DNA of 40,664 nt from Sphingopyxis sp. RIFCSPHIGHO2_12_FULL_65_19 (GCF_001830555.1 NZ_MIAM01000049.1:48852-89515); one strand, 5' to 3'. Numbered from the stretch's first letter, positions 12,137 to 21,798 are shown. Numbers and translations are program-made. The notes: generated from the sequence alone by a model not told the origin.

Positions 12137-12883
12137 ATGAAAGCCCTGTATCTTGCCGGCGGCGCCGCGCTGTTGTCGATCCTCGCCTGCGCCGCGCCGA
12201 CCGCCGCCGCCGATCCGCTGGTCCTGAGCGACGTCAGCTGGGTCGCCGAACCGGCGGGCGGAAAGAAGGGCGCGCCGCGCGTCCGCATCCAGCATAAACA
12301 GTCGCGCAGCGATCAGGCGCTTGACGGCTCGCGCCCCTATTTCGCCGCCGCCGAGGCCGCGCTCGGCCAGAGCACGCCGGGGCCGGTCCGCTTTACCGTG
12401 ACGCATGATGCGGGGACGCTGGCATGCACCGGCACGCTGACGCGGGCGTTCGAGGGGAAGGGCGAATGCCGCTTCACCTCCGATCCGGGTTTCGAGCGGG
12501 CGTTGGGCGATCGCGGCCTGTCGCCGGACCGCCGCTCCACCCTGCTCGCGATGCTGATGGTCGACGCGACGATCGAGCTGGCCGATGGGCTGGCGAAGGA
12601 AGGCGTGCGGCCGAAGGATGCCGACGACCTGATCGCGGCGGCGGCGCTGGAGGTCAGCCCCGACTATATCCGGGACCTGCGGTCCGAGGCGCTGGTGCTG
12701 ACCGACGTCGAGGATGCCATCGCGTGCAAGGCGCTGGGCGTCGACGGCGCCTATGTCCGCGGGCTCGCCGCGGCGGGATACCGAAAGCTGAGCGCCGACG
12801 AGGTGGTCGGCATGAAGGCGATGGGGGTGACGGGCGCATATGCGCAGGCGATGAACCGCGCGGCGGGGGGCGTTTCCAAGTGA
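12137..12883 (+). CDS. Secreted protein with VTPEYV-type repeats
   Basis: A 248-residue exported protein with no named family that I recognise. The signal peptide MKALYLAGGAALLSILACAA could be cut by signal peptidase I (after AAA) or, less likely, as a lipoprotein at the Cys in ILAC. The middle (~28-150) contains two cysteines (LACTGT, GECRFT) that may form a disulphide. The C-terminal third (~156-248) carries three ~28-residue repeats: DADDLIAAAALEVSPDYIRD, VEDAIACKALGVDGAYVRG, SADEVVGMKAMGVTGAYAQA. These match the periplasmic tail of the M56 protease upstream. GGAGGAG precedes the ATG at 12137. It overlaps the receptor start by 4 bp. A role as periplasmic partner or modulator of the sensor is inference. 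Confidence 0.75.
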   Translation: MKALYLAGGAALLSILACAAPTAAADPLVLSDVSWVAEPAGGKKGAPRVRIQHKQSRSDQALDGSRPYFAAAEAALGQSTPGPVRFTVTHDAGTLACTGTLTRAFEGKGECRFTSDPGFERALGDRGLSPDRRSTLLAMLMVDATIELADGLAKEGVRPKDADDLIAAAALEVSPDYIRDLRSEALVLTDVEDAIACKALGVDGAYVRGLAAAGYRKLSADEVVGMKAMGVTGAYAQAMNRAAGGVSK

Positions 12884-14979
12884 CGCGATGGACCAGCCTG
12901 ATGGCGGTTGCGGCCGCGCTCTCCACCCCCGCGCTGGCGCAGGAGACGGCGGCGCCGAGCGGCGACACGCCGCCGCCCGCGCCGACCGAGGCGCCCGCGG
13001 GCGGCACCAGCAATGCGGCGCGGCAGGTTTATGCGCCCGCCGACTTTGCGCGCTATTCGCCCAACAACGCCTATGACATGCTGATCCAGGTCCCGAGCTT
13101 CCAGATCCGCGACAATGAAAATCTGCGCGGGCTGGGGCAGGCGACGGGCAATGTGCTGTTCAACGGCGAGCGGCCGTCGAACAAGGGCGACGACATGTAC
13201 ACCCAATTGTCGCGCATCCCCGCGGGCAATGTCGAACGGATCGAGGTCATCGACGGCGCCACGCTCGATATCCCCGGATTGTCGGGGCAGGTCGCCAATA
13301 TCGTCTATCGCGCCGATGCTTTTTCGGGGCAGTTTTCGTGGAAACCCGAATTTCGCGCGCATTACACCGACCCGTTGTTCACCCGCGCCGACGTGTCGGT
13401 GCGCGGCCGTACGGGCGCGATCGAATATGAGGTCGCGCTGAACAACGACGATTCGGCGCGCAGCGGGGCGGGCGGGCCGACGCTGATCTATGACGGCGCG
13501 GGGAACATCACCGAACGCCGCACGGACATCTGGAACACCCATTATGACACGCCGAAGCTTTCGGGGCGGATTACGTGGGACCCGGCGGGCGATACGGTTG
13601 CCAATCTGGGCGGTCATTACCAGCGCAAATATGATCGTTATTACGAGGATGGCGTGCGCACCGGCCCCGGCCTGCCCGACAGCATCCGCACGGTGTATGA
13701 AAATGCCGACAGCTGGAATTACGAGGTCAGCGGCGACTATCAGTTCGGGCTTGGCCCCGGAAAGCTGAAGCTGATCGGGCTTCGCCGGTTCAGCCACGAA
13801 CCCTATCGGCAAGAGATCATCGCGACCCCCGACGGCGGCATCGCGACCGGCGACCGTTTTGCGCAGACCGGCGACCTGGGCGAGACGATCGGGCGCGGCG
13901 AATATCAGTGGACGATGTTCGGCGGCGACTGGCAATTGTCGGGCGAGGCGGCGTTCAACACGCTCGACAATGTCGCCTCGATCGCGGTGCTCGACCCGGC
14001 GGGGGCATGGGTCGACCAGCCGTTCGAGGGCGGCACCGGACGCGTCAGCGAGGATCGGTACGAAGGATTGCTGAGCTTTGGCCGCAAGCTGACCGACAAG
14101 CTGAATGTCCAGATCATCGCCGGCGCCGAACATTCGACGATCACCCAGACGGGCATAAACGGCCTGACGCGCAGCTTTTTCCGGCCCAAGGGATCGGTCT
14201 CGCTGGCGTGGACGCCCGCGCCCGATTTCGACATTTCGGTCAAGCTGAGGCGCCGGGTGCTCCAGCTTTCCTTCTATGATTTCCTTGCGCGGGCCTTTCT
14301 GAACGACGGCAACCAGAATGAAAGCAACAATGACCTGAGGCCCCAGCAGGACTGGACCTATGAGGCCGAGATCAACAAGAAATTCGGCGCGTGGGGATCG
14401 ACGAAGATCATCCTGATCTATCGCGACGTCGAAGACCGCGTCGATGTCATTCCGATCGGCACCAACGGCGAGGCGGTCGGCAATATCGCGAAGGCGAAGG
14501 CGGGCGCGATCGACTGGACCGCGACGATCAACCTCGACCCCGCCGGGATCAAGGGCATGCGGCTGGAACCCCGGCTGCTGCTTCAGAAAAGTTCGCTGCG
14601 CGATCCCTTCACCGGCGAGAAGAGGCAGTGGAACGGCTTCACCGACACGGTGATCAGCCTGGGCCTGCGTCACGACATTCCGGCCAGCGACTGGGCGTGG
14701 GGCGGCGACGTCGAATATGCCCATTATCAGCCCCATTATCGCCGCAACCAGGTCGACAAGGTCTGGGAGGGCCCGGTCTGGGCATCGGTCTTTGTCGAGC
14801 ATAAGGATGTGCTGGGGCTGACCGTGCGCGCGTCGGTGCGCAACATCGCCAACGCGCGGTCGAAGCGCGACCGGACGGCCTATACCGGGGTACGCGGTGA
14901 AAGCCCGGTCAGCTTTGTCGAAGAGCGCGACCGGCTGATCGGGCCGATCTTTTCCTTTTCGGTGCGCGGGACGTTCTGA
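12880..14979 (+). CDS. TonB-dependent outer-membrane receptor-like protein
   Basis: About 699 residues. A signal peptide (ending STPALAQ) is followed by a Pro/Ala-rich linker, then a plug domain with YDMLIQVPSFQI, GNVLFNGERPS, and the conserved NVERIEVIDGATLDIPGLSG (~110-135). The remainder is a 22-strand-type barrel of alternating aromatic and polar residues ending in a terminal Phe (FSFSVRGTF), the outer-membrane insertion signal. I see no obvious TonB box. The start is the GTG at 12880, overlapping the repeat-protein stop (GTGA); longer frames upstream are shadows of that gene. The substrate is unknown. Coupling to a BlaI/M56/repeat-protein module suggests the receptor is the regulated output. 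Confidence 0.85.
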   Translation: MTRWTSLMAVAAALSTPALAQETAAPSGDTPPPAPTEAPAGGTSNAARQVYAPADFARYSPNNAYDMLIQVPSFQIRDNENLRGLGQATGNVLFNGERPSNKGDDMYTQLSRIPAGNVERIEVIDGATLDIPGLSGQVANIVYRADAFSGQFSWKPEFRAHYTDPLFTRADVSVRGRTGAIEYEVALNNDDSARSGAGGPTLIYDGAGNITERRTDIWNTHYDTPKLSGRITWDPAGDTVANLGGHYQRKYDRYYEDGVRTGPGLPDSIRTVYENADSWNYEVSGDYQFGLGPGKLKLIGLRRFSHEPYRQEIIATPDGGIATGDRFAQTGDLGETIGRGEYQWTMFGGDWQLSGEAAFNTLDNVASIAVLDPAGAWVDQPFEGGTGRVSEDRYEGLLSFGRKLTDKLNVQIIAGAEHSTITQTGINGLTRSFFRPKGSVSLAWTPAPDFDISVKLRRRVLQLSFYDFLARAFLNDGNQNESNNDLRPQQDWTYEAEINKKFGAWGSTKIILIYRDVEDRVDVIPIGTNGEAVGNIAKAKAGAIDWTATINLDPAGIKGMRLEPRLLLQKSSLRDPFTGEKRQWNGFTDTVISLGLRHDIPASDWAWGGDVEYAHYQPHYRRNQVDKVWEGPVWASVFVEHKDVLGLTVRASVRNIANARSKRDRTAYTGVRGESPVSFVEERDRLIGPIFSFSVRGTF

Positions 14980-14996
14980 CCGGCTAAAGGAGTGTG

Positions 14997-15380
14997 ATGG
15001 TGGCGCGCCGGATCAAAATCTATTTCGACGGCGGCTGCCGTCCCAATCCGGGCAAGATGGAGACCGCCGTCGTGACCGGCGGCGCCGCGACGGTCGTGCG
15101 CGACGCGGGGATCGGCAGCAGCCTGGATGCCGAGTGGCTGGCGCTGATCGCGGCGCTGCGACTGGCGCGCGATCTGGCGTTGCCGAATTTCGTCCTGCTC
15201 GGCGACGCCGCGGCCGTGGTGGCGCAGGCGAACGGCACGATGCGCGCCCGCGGCGCCGCGGCGGGCCATCTGGCCGCGTTCCGCGCGCTCGTCGGCGATG
15301 GGGCGTCGCCCGCGGTCCGCCACGTCAAACGGACACAAAATCTGGCGGGAATTGCGCTCGCGCGGCAAAGATTGCTGTAA
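14997..15380 (+). CDS. RNase H-like fold protein
   Basis: A 127-residue protein of the RNase HI / reverse-transcriptase-associated fold. It begins with IYFDGGCRPNPG (Asp11), has AEWLALIAALRLA (Glu46) and LLGDAAAVVAQANG (Asp70), which match the first three acidic catalytic positions. The fourth, normally Asp in N-x2-AD-x-LA, is Gly in TQNLAGIALAR, so activity may be reduced or altered. AAAGGAG precedes the start; ATG at 14997 is the best spaced of several closely placed codons. It lies 17 bp after the receptor gene and may be cotranscribed with it by position only. It could act on RNA-DNA hybrids; that is family knowledge. Confidence 0.8.
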   Translation: MVARRIKIYFDGGCRPNPGKMETAVVTGGAATVVRDAGIGSSLDAEWLALIAALRLARDLALPNFVLLGDAAAVVAQANGTMRARGAAAGHLAAFRALVGDGASPAVRHVKRTQNLAGIALARQRLL

Positions 15381-15421
15381 ATCCGCATCATCACTTGTTA
15401 AGCGCCGGCGCCTATCCTTGG

Positions 15422-15928
15422 GTGACACAGCGGAAGACCGGGGCGTTGAAACAGACCTATCCCTTGCCCGTCCACCATAGCTGGCCGCTTTACGAGCGCG
15501 ACCGCTTCTTCGAGCTTGGGCAGCTTCACGGGAACGAGGCGCTGGACCCGGTTCCCGACCTCGACACGATCGTCGCGCCGATGCGGCCTGCACGGCTGGG
15601 CCAGTGGGAATGCGACCTGACCGACAACAACCGGCTGACCTGGTCCGACGATGTCTATGACATTTTCGGCATCCCGCGTGGGGCCGCGGTCACCCGCGAA
15701 GAGAGCGTCGCGCTGTATGGCGAGCCATCGCGAGCGGCGATGGAGAAGCTGCGCGCCTATGCCATCAAGCATCGGCGCGGCTTTACGATCGATGTCGAAA
15801 TCAAGCCCGCGCAGGCGCCGCGCCGGTGGATGCGCCTGATCGCGGCGCCGGTGTGCGCCGACGACCGGGTGATCCGGCTGCACGGGCTGAAATTCCTGGT
15901 GCCCGACGCAAATGGTCCCGAATTTTGA
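15422..15928 (+). CDS. PAS-domain protein without an output domain
   Basis: About 168 residues with a PAS_3-type sensor fold: LGQWECDLTDNNRLTWSDDVYDIFGIPRG-type core at ~60-90, then RRGFTIDVEIKPA and a final strand set (RRWMRLIAAPVCADDRVIRL). There is no kinase, GGDEF or DNA-binding domain, so it may be a single-domain sensor acting through protein contacts. I use the GTG at 15422 because the coding frame is well formed from there, but no clear ribosome site is visible and the true start may be downstream, for example the ATG at 15581. It follows the RNase H-like gene by 41 bp. The function is unknown. Confidence 0.65.
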   Translation: MTQRKTGALKQTYPLPVHHSWPLYERDRFFELGQLHGNEALDPVPDLDTIVAPMRPARLGQWECDLTDNNRLTWSDDVYDIFGIPRGAAVTREESVALYGEPSRAAMEKLRAYAIKHRRGFTIDVEIKPAQAPRRWMRLIAAPVCADDRVIRLHGLKFLVPDANGPEF

Positions 15929-16065
15929 ACCGATCGATCAACCGGGCCTGAGAAACCACCGTTCTGGCAGTATTGCCGCCGCCTTTCGTTGACGTGCCCG
16001 CGCCTTCGCCGCAGCGGTCGAACGGCAGACGCGGCGCGCGCTGACGCGCCAGCCGCGCCTGGTGA

Positions 16066-17139
<1,074 letters not shown>

Positions 17140-17204
17140 GCGGGCCGAAACGGGTCACGAATGGCGGTTTTGGGGTGGGGAGTGGGCGTTCGCTGAGTAT
17201 CTTT

Positions 17205-17277
17205 CGTCATCCCGGACTTGATCCGGGATCCATAGCTGAACCGTCGTCATGGACCCCGGATCAAGTCCGGGGTGACG
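17205..17277. repeat. Palindromic intergenic repeat, family A, copy 2
   Basis: A 73-bp inverted repeat: the left arm CATCCCGGACTTGATCCGGG pairs with the right arm CCCCGGATCAAGTCCGGGG plus flanks CGTCA/TGACG. The right half is identical to copy 1 (613-685) over more than 30 bases. It fills the gap between the mreB and phosphoribosyltransferase genes. Confidence 0.85.
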
Positions 17278-17347
17278 AGGATGGATAGGTCCGCTTCCAG
17301 TCGAAACTCGCCTTGCCCCGCTGGACACGCGCGCTTAATCCACGCAC

Positions 17348-17923
17348 ATGAGCGGCGAGAAAATCTTCATCAGCGCGAACGACCTGCTTGCCGACTCGTT
17401 TCGGCTCGCCATGCAGGTGCTGGACAGCGACTTTCGGCCGACGCACCTGGTCGGCATCTGGCGCGGCGGCGCTCCGGTCGGGATCGCGGTGCAGGAACTG
17501 CTCGACTATCACGGCCAGCACTGCGACCATATCGCGATCCGCACCTCGTCCTATCACGGGATCGACAGGCAGGACGCCGAGGTCAGGGTCTTCGCGCTGG
17601 GCTATCTCATCGACACGCTCAACCCCGACGACCGGCTGCTGATCATCGACGATGTCTTCGACAGCGGCCGCAGTATCCGCGCCTTCATCGCCGAACTGAA
17701 GGCGCGCTGTCGCCACAATATGCCCCGCGACATCCGCATCGCGACCGTCTGGTACAAACCGGGCCGCAACGTCACCGACCTCCGCCCCGATTTCTTTGTC
17801 CACGAAACCGACCAATGGCTGATCTTTCCGCACGAGGTCGACGGGCTGACGATCGACGAGATCCGGCGGCACAAGCCCGAAGCGGCGATCATCTTGCGCG
17901 AAGAGGAGCAACCCGATGGCTGA
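17348..17923 (+). CDS. Purine-type phosphoribosyltransferase
   Basis: A 191-residue cytosolic phosphoribosyltransferase. The PRPP-binding loop is LLIIDDVFDSGRSI at ~100-113, and LVGIWRGGAPVGIAVQELL at ~34-52 is the usual pyrophosphate-binding loop region. The hypoxanthine/xanthine class is most likely, since the adjacent gene makes hypoxanthine; the two overlap by 8 bp. Together they would convert adenine to hypoxanthine and then IMP. No ribosome-binding site is visible before the ATG at 17348, so the transcript may be leaderless or start elsewhere. Base specificity is inferred from context. Confidence 0.85.
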   Translation: MSGEKIFISANDLLADSFRLAMQVLDSDFRPTHLVGIWRGGAPVGIAVQELLDYHGQHCDHIAIRTSSYHGIDRQDAEVRVFALGYLIDTLNPDDRLLIIDDVFDSGRSIRAFIAELKARCRHNMPRDIRIATVWYKPGRNVTDLRPDFFVHETDQWLIFPHEVDGLTIDEIRRHKPEAAIILREEEQPDG

Positions 17924-18941
17924 AGGTTTCGCATCGGCCGACGACCGCGCCGCCTTTATCGCGGGCCTGCCCAAGGCAGAGCTGCACCTTCATATCGAAG
18001 GCTCGCTCGAACCCGAACTGATGTTCACCCTGGCGCAGCGCAACAAGGTCGCCATTCCCTTCGCGACCATCGAGGAGGTGCGCGCCGCCTACGCCTTCTC
18101 GAACCTCCAGGATTTTCTCGACATCTATTATCAGGGGATGGGCGTCCTCCACCGCGAACAGGATTTTTACGACCTGACGGCGGCCTATCTTGCGCGCGCC
18201 CACGCCGACGCCGTGCGCCACGTCGAAATCTTCTTTGACCCGCAGGGCCATACGGCCCGCGGTGTCGCGTTCGGGACGGTCATCGCGGGCATCACCCGCG
18301 CGCTCGACGCCGCCGCGGCCCGCTACGGCATGACGTCGAAACTGATCATGTGCTTCCTCCGCCATCTCAGCGAAGCCGAAGCCGAGGCCACTCTCGACGA
18401 AGCCCTGCCTTACCTCGACCGCATCGACGGGGTGGGGCTCGATTCGTCCGAGGTCGGGCATCCGCCCGCCAAGTTCGCGCGCGTTTTCGCAAGGGCGCGA
18501 GGTCTCGGCCTCAAGCTCGTCGCCCACGCGGGCGAGGAAGGGCCGCCCGCTTACGTCCACGAAGCACTCGACCTGCTGAAAGTCGACCGCATCGACCATG
18601 GCAATCGCAGCCTCGAAGACCCCGCGCTTGCCCGGCGGCTGGCGGCGGAGGGCATGACGCTCACCGTCTGCCCGTTATCGAACCTCAAGCTCTGCGTCGT
18701 GGGCGACATGGCCGACCATCCGCTTCGCACGATGCTGAACGCTGGCCTGAACGCGACGGTGAACAGCGACGATCCCAGCTATTTCGGCGGCTATGTGAAC
18801 GGCAATTATCTGGCCGTCGCCGACGCGCTCGACCTGTCGAAAGACGAGCTGCTGACGCTCGCGCGCAACAGCTTCTCCGGCTCTTTTCTGAGCGACGCCG
18901 AAAAGGCGCGCCACCTCGCCGCAATCGACGCTTACGCCTGA
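17916..18941 (+). CDS. Adenine deaminase (adenosine deaminase superfamily)
   Basis: A 341-residue metal-dependent deaminase. Zinc ligands and catalytic motifs are intact: KAELHLHIEGSLEPE near residue 20, LVAHAGEEGPPAYV near 205, RIDHGNRS near 227, and NSDDPSYFGG near 288. The LDSSEVGHPPAKF segment is typical of the Aah1-like adenine deaminase branch, not true adenosine deaminase, so I favour adenine as the substrate. The ATG at 17916 overlaps the phosphoribosyltransferase stop by 8 bp and follows an AGAGGAG ribosome site. The pair forms a compact adenine salvage operon. Confidence 0.88.
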   Translation: MAEGFASADDRAAFIAGLPKAELHLHIEGSLEPELMFTLAQRNKVAIPFATIEEVRAAYAFSNLQDFLDIYYQGMGVLHREQDFYDLTAAYLARAHADAVRHVEIFFDPQGHTARGVAFGTVIAGITRALDAAAARYGMTSKLIMCFLRHLSEAEAEATLDEALPYLDRIDGVGLDSSEVGHPPAKFARVFARARGLGLKLVAHAGEEGPPAYVHEALDLLKVDRIDHGNRSLEDPALARRLAAEGMTLTVCPLSNLKLCVVGDMADHPLRTMLNAGLNATVNSDDPSYFGGYVNGNYLAVADALDLSKDELLTLARNSFSGSFLSDAEKARHLAAIDAYA

Positions 18942-18966
18942 TCCCGCCGCGAGTTTGAAGACGGCC

Positions 18967-19050
18967 GGAGGGGCTATTGGCGCGACGTTGCGGCCCCTCC
19001 ACCATCCGCTTCGCGGACGGTCCCCCTCCCCATCGCAAGTCGATGGGGAG
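18967..19050. terminator. Convergent-gene hairpin cluster
   Basis: GGAGGGGC (18967-18974) pairs with GCCCCTCC (18993-19000). CTCCCCATCG (19026-19035) pairs with CGATGGGGAG (19041-19050), with a smaller CCGCTTCGCGG hairpin between. They lie between the converging adenine deaminase and acyl-CoA ligase genes and probably stop transcription from both sides. The GC-rich units resemble other dispersed repeats here. Confidence 0.6.
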
Positions 19051-19090
19051 GATTTAAATGCCCGCTTCCCACCCCAATGCCGACCTCCCG

Positions 19091-20656
19091 CTACCCCACC
19101 GCGCGATCGCGGCCTTCCCAATAGGGCGCGCGGAGTTCGCGGCGGAGCACCTTGCCTGACGGATTGCGCGGCAACGCGTCGATGAATTCGACGCTCTTGG
19201 GAATTTTATACGCCGCGATCCGTGTCCGTGCCCAGGCCACGACATCCGCAGGGTCAAGCGTCGCGCCCGCTGCGGGGACGATCAGCGCCTTCACGCTTTC
19301 TCCCCATTTATCGTCGGGCACGCCAATCACCGCGACGTCAGCGACGCCGGGACAGCCCATGATTGCCCCCTCGACCTCGGCCGGATAAACATTCTCCCCG
19401 CCCGACACGATCATGTCCTTGATCCGGTCATGGACGTAGTAAAACCCTTCGGCATCGCGATATCCCACGTCGCCAGTGTGGAGCCAGCCGCCCGCGAGTG
19501 TTTCTTCGGTCGCCTTTTGCCGGTTCCAATAGCCCTTCATCACGATGCCGCCGCGGATCGCGATTTCCCCGATCTCGCCGTCACCAAGCTCATTCCCGGC
19601 GCCATCGAGGATCGCCATCGCGGCACCCGGCCAGGGCTTGCCGCATGAGGTCAATTTGCCCGGCAGGTCATGCGCGCTGGGCGAGAGGTAGGAGCCGCCC
19701 CCCGCGGATTCGGTCATGCCGTAAAATTGCACAAAGTCGCATCCGAAGACCTGGCGCGCGCGGCGCAGCACATCCTCCGCGATCGGCGACGCGCCATAAG
19801 CGATCGACTTGAGCAGCGGATAGCCGCCGGCATTTGCGTCGGGCTGGAGCAACATCATCTGGATCATCGCGGGCGCCAGAAAGGCATGAGCGACATCTTC
19901 CTCGCGCATCATGCTTACGGCGCCGGCGGCCGTAAAGTCCTTGACGAGGACCAACCGTCCGCCCTGTGCCAGCCCGGAGAAGCTGACGTTCGTGCCCGCG
20001 ACGTGGAACAAGGGCATGACGATCATCACCGTCTCGTCCTCGCCATAAGCGAAGCCATCGACCTCAGTCGCGGCTTCGAGAAACGTGCGGTAGTTCGCAT
20101 TCGTCAGCACGACGCCCTTCGGCAGCCCGGTCGTCCCGCTGGTATAAAGCTGGAGCACATCGTCGGCGAGTTCCGGCGGGTCGGCGAGCGGCGCGTCGGA
20201 AGCGCCGCCCAGCCAGGTATCGAACGGCTCGAATGCCGGGTGCTCGCCATAAAGTGCGATCAGTCGCGGCGGCGCCGCCAACTCCGCTACGGCGGCGAGC
20301 GCACAGTCGAAGAAATCCTCTCCCACGAACAGCAGCTTCGGTCCGGCATCGCCCAGGATGAAGCCGATTTCCGCCGGCGCAAGGCGGCAGTTGATCGGTG
20401 CGAAACAGGCGCGTGCGCGCGCGGCGCCGAAGAAGAGCGGATACCAGCTGTCGTGGTTCTTGGTCAGCGCCGAAACGCGGTAACCGGGCGCGACGCCCGA
20501 TGCGACCAGGGCATTGGCGACCCGATTGGAACGAGTGTCGAGATCGGAAAAGCTCGTCTCCCGCGTCCCGAACTTCACCGCCGTTGCCTGTCCCCTGACC
20601 CGCGCCTGCGCCGCCGGAATATCCGCCAGCGTCCGGATGGCCTCCAGATCGATCAT
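19091..20656 (-). CDS. Class I acyl-CoA ligase (AMP-forming), copy 1
   Basis: A 521-residue ANL-superfamily enzyme that activates a carboxylic acid to its CoA thioester via acyl-adenylate. The P-loop YTSGTTGLPKG is at 171-181, FYGMTESAG near 308, the hinge motif WLHTGDVGYRDAEGFYYVHDR near 395-415, and the catalytic Lys502 in NPSGKVLRREL. The ATG at 20656 has GGGAG upstream. It diverges from the MetE-like gene; the 85-bp gap holds one copy of the cluster's palindromic operator. The substrate chain is unknown; a second ligase is encoded at 26953-28587 in the same regulon. Confidence 0.92.
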   Translation of the reverse strand: MIDLEAIRTLADIPAAQARVRGQATAVKFGTRETSFSDLDTRSNRVANALVASGVAPGYRVSALTKNHDSWYPLFFGAARARACFAPINCRLAPAEIGFILGDAGPKLLFVGEDFFDCALAAVAELAAPPRLIALYGEHPAFEPFDTWLGGASDAPLADPPELADDVLQLYTSGTTGLPKGVVLTNANYRTFLEAATEVDGFAYGEDETVMIVMPLFHVAGTNVSFSGLAQGGRLVLVKDFTAAGAVSMMREEDVAHAFLAPAMIQMMLLQPDANAGGYPLLKSIAYGASPIAEDVLRRARQVFGCDFVQFYGMTESAGGGSYLSPSAHDLPGKLTSCGKPWPGAAMAILDGAGNELGDGEIGEIAIRGGIVMKGYWNRQKATEETLAGGWLHTGDVGYRDAEGFYYVHDRIKDMIVSGGENVYPAEVEGAIMGCPGVADVAVIGVPDDKWGESVKALIVPAAGATLDPADVVAWARTRIAAYKIPKSVEFIDALPRNPSGKVLRRELRAPYWEGRDRAVG

Positions 20657-20689
20657 TTCGCTCTCCCACCGTCGTTTCGACTTGAATTA

Positions 20690-20703
20690 GATAGAATACT
20701 AAG
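20690..20703. promoter_or_regulatory. Candidate MarR operator, site 1
   Basis: GATAG-AATA-CTAAG, one of five related CTTAG-N4-CTAAG sites in the cluster. The stretch TAGATAGAATACTAAGCA (20688-20705) matches site 2 at 17 of 18 positions. It lies between the divergent acyl-CoA ligase 1 and MetE-like genes and overlaps TATA-like sequence, so binding should block promoter access. Confidence 0.7.
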
Positions 20704-20741
20704 CAAATGTTTGACCAGCCCAAAAATCGAGAGGATTGGCC

Positions 20742-21794
20742 TTGTTCGACCACCCCATATTGCCCACGACGATCGTCGGAAGCTACCCCCAGCCAGACTG
20801 GCTGATCGACCGCGAGCGGTTGAAGGCCAGCCTGCCCCCGCGCGTGCGCGCCGAAACGCTGTGGCGCATCCCCGAACCCTGGCTCGCCGATGCGCAGGAG
20901 GCTGCGACCTTGATGGCGATCCGCGATCAGGAGGAACTGGGCATCGACATTGTCGGCGATGGCGAAATGCGGCGTGAAAGCTATTCAAACCGCCTTGCCA
21001 CCGCGCTGTCCGGGATCGACCGCGAAAAGCACGGGACCGCGATCGACCGCACCGGCAACGCCAATCCGGTGCCGCTCGTGTCGGGGCCGATCCGCCGCGT
21101 CGCGCCGATCGAGTCGCAGGACGCCGCTTTCCTGCGCCGCCATTCGACCAAGCCCGTGAAGCTCACTCTGCCCGGCCCGTTCACGATGACGCAGCAGGCC
21201 GAAAATGGCTATTATCCAGACGCGCGGTCGCTCGCCATGGACTATGCCGACGCGGTCAATGCCGAGGTGAAGGATCTGTTCGCTGCCGGCGTCGATGTCG
21301 TCCAGCTCGACGAGCCTTATTTGCAGGCGCGCGCGGCGGAGGCGAACAGCTACGCCATCGAGGCGATCAACCGCGCGCTCGATGGCGTCGGCGGCACCAC
21401 CGCGCTCCACATCTGCTTCGGCTATGCGATGGTGCATCATGGCGCGGGCGCGACCGGACCGAAGCCCAAGGCCTATGACTTCCTCGCCGAACTCGAAGCG
21501 TCGGCGATCGACGTCATCTCGATCGAAGCGGCGCAGCCGGGGCTGGACCCTGCGATCCTTGCCGAACTGCCGACCAAGACGATCATGTACGGCGTGCTCG
21601 ACCTGTCGATTCCCGAGGTCGAAACGCCCGAGGTTGTCGCGGGCCGCATCCGCGAGGCGCTGCGCTACGTCGACGCCGAACGCCTGTGGATCGCGCCTGA
21701 TTGCGGGATGAAATACCACAGCCGCGAGCATAGCCAGGCAAAGCTGAAGGCCATGGTCGACGGCACCGCGATGGTGCGGGCGGAGTTGGCTTAA
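20742..21794 (+). CDS. MetE-type (cobalamin-independent) zinc methyl/alkyltransferase
   Basis: About 350 residues, only the catalytic C-terminal barrel of cobalamin-independent methionine synthase. The zinc ligands are conserved: His223 and Cys225 (LHICFG), Glu262 (ISIEAAQP), Cys321 (PDCGMK). It also has LPTTIVGSYPQP at the N-terminus and LTLPGPFTMTQQ in the middle. Members use zinc to activate a thiol for alkyl transfer; relatives include methionine synthases and epoxyalkane:CoM transferase. Placement in a catabolic regulon suggests C-S bond chemistry or demethylation, not housekeeping methionine synthesis (inference). The start is probably TTG at 20742, with GAGGA six bases upstream; TTG at 20736 is possible but too close. 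Confidence 0.85.
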   Translation: MFDHPILPTTIVGSYPQPDWLIDRERLKASLPPRVRAETLWRIPEPWLADAQEAATLMAIRDQEELGIDIVGDGEMRRESYSNRLATALSGIDREKHGTAIDRTGNANPVPLVSGPIRRVAPIESQDAAFLRRHSTKPVKLTLPGPFTMTQQAENGYYPDARSLAMDYADAVNAEVKDLFAAGVDVVQLDEPYLQARAAEANSYAIEAINRALDGVGGTTALHICFGYAMVHHGAGATGPKPKAYDFLAELEASAIDVISIEAAQPGLDPAILAELPTKTIMYGVLDLSIPEVETPEVVAGRIREALRYVDAERLWIAPDCGMKYHSREHSQAKLKAMVDGTAMVRAELA

Positions 21795-21798
21795 CGCT

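Noticed and set aside
12137..12200. A clear lipoprotein signal in the repeat protein.
   Set aside because: The ILAC sequence has Leu at -2, a weak lipobox, and a good signal peptidase I site follows; I leave both open but do not call a lipoprotein.
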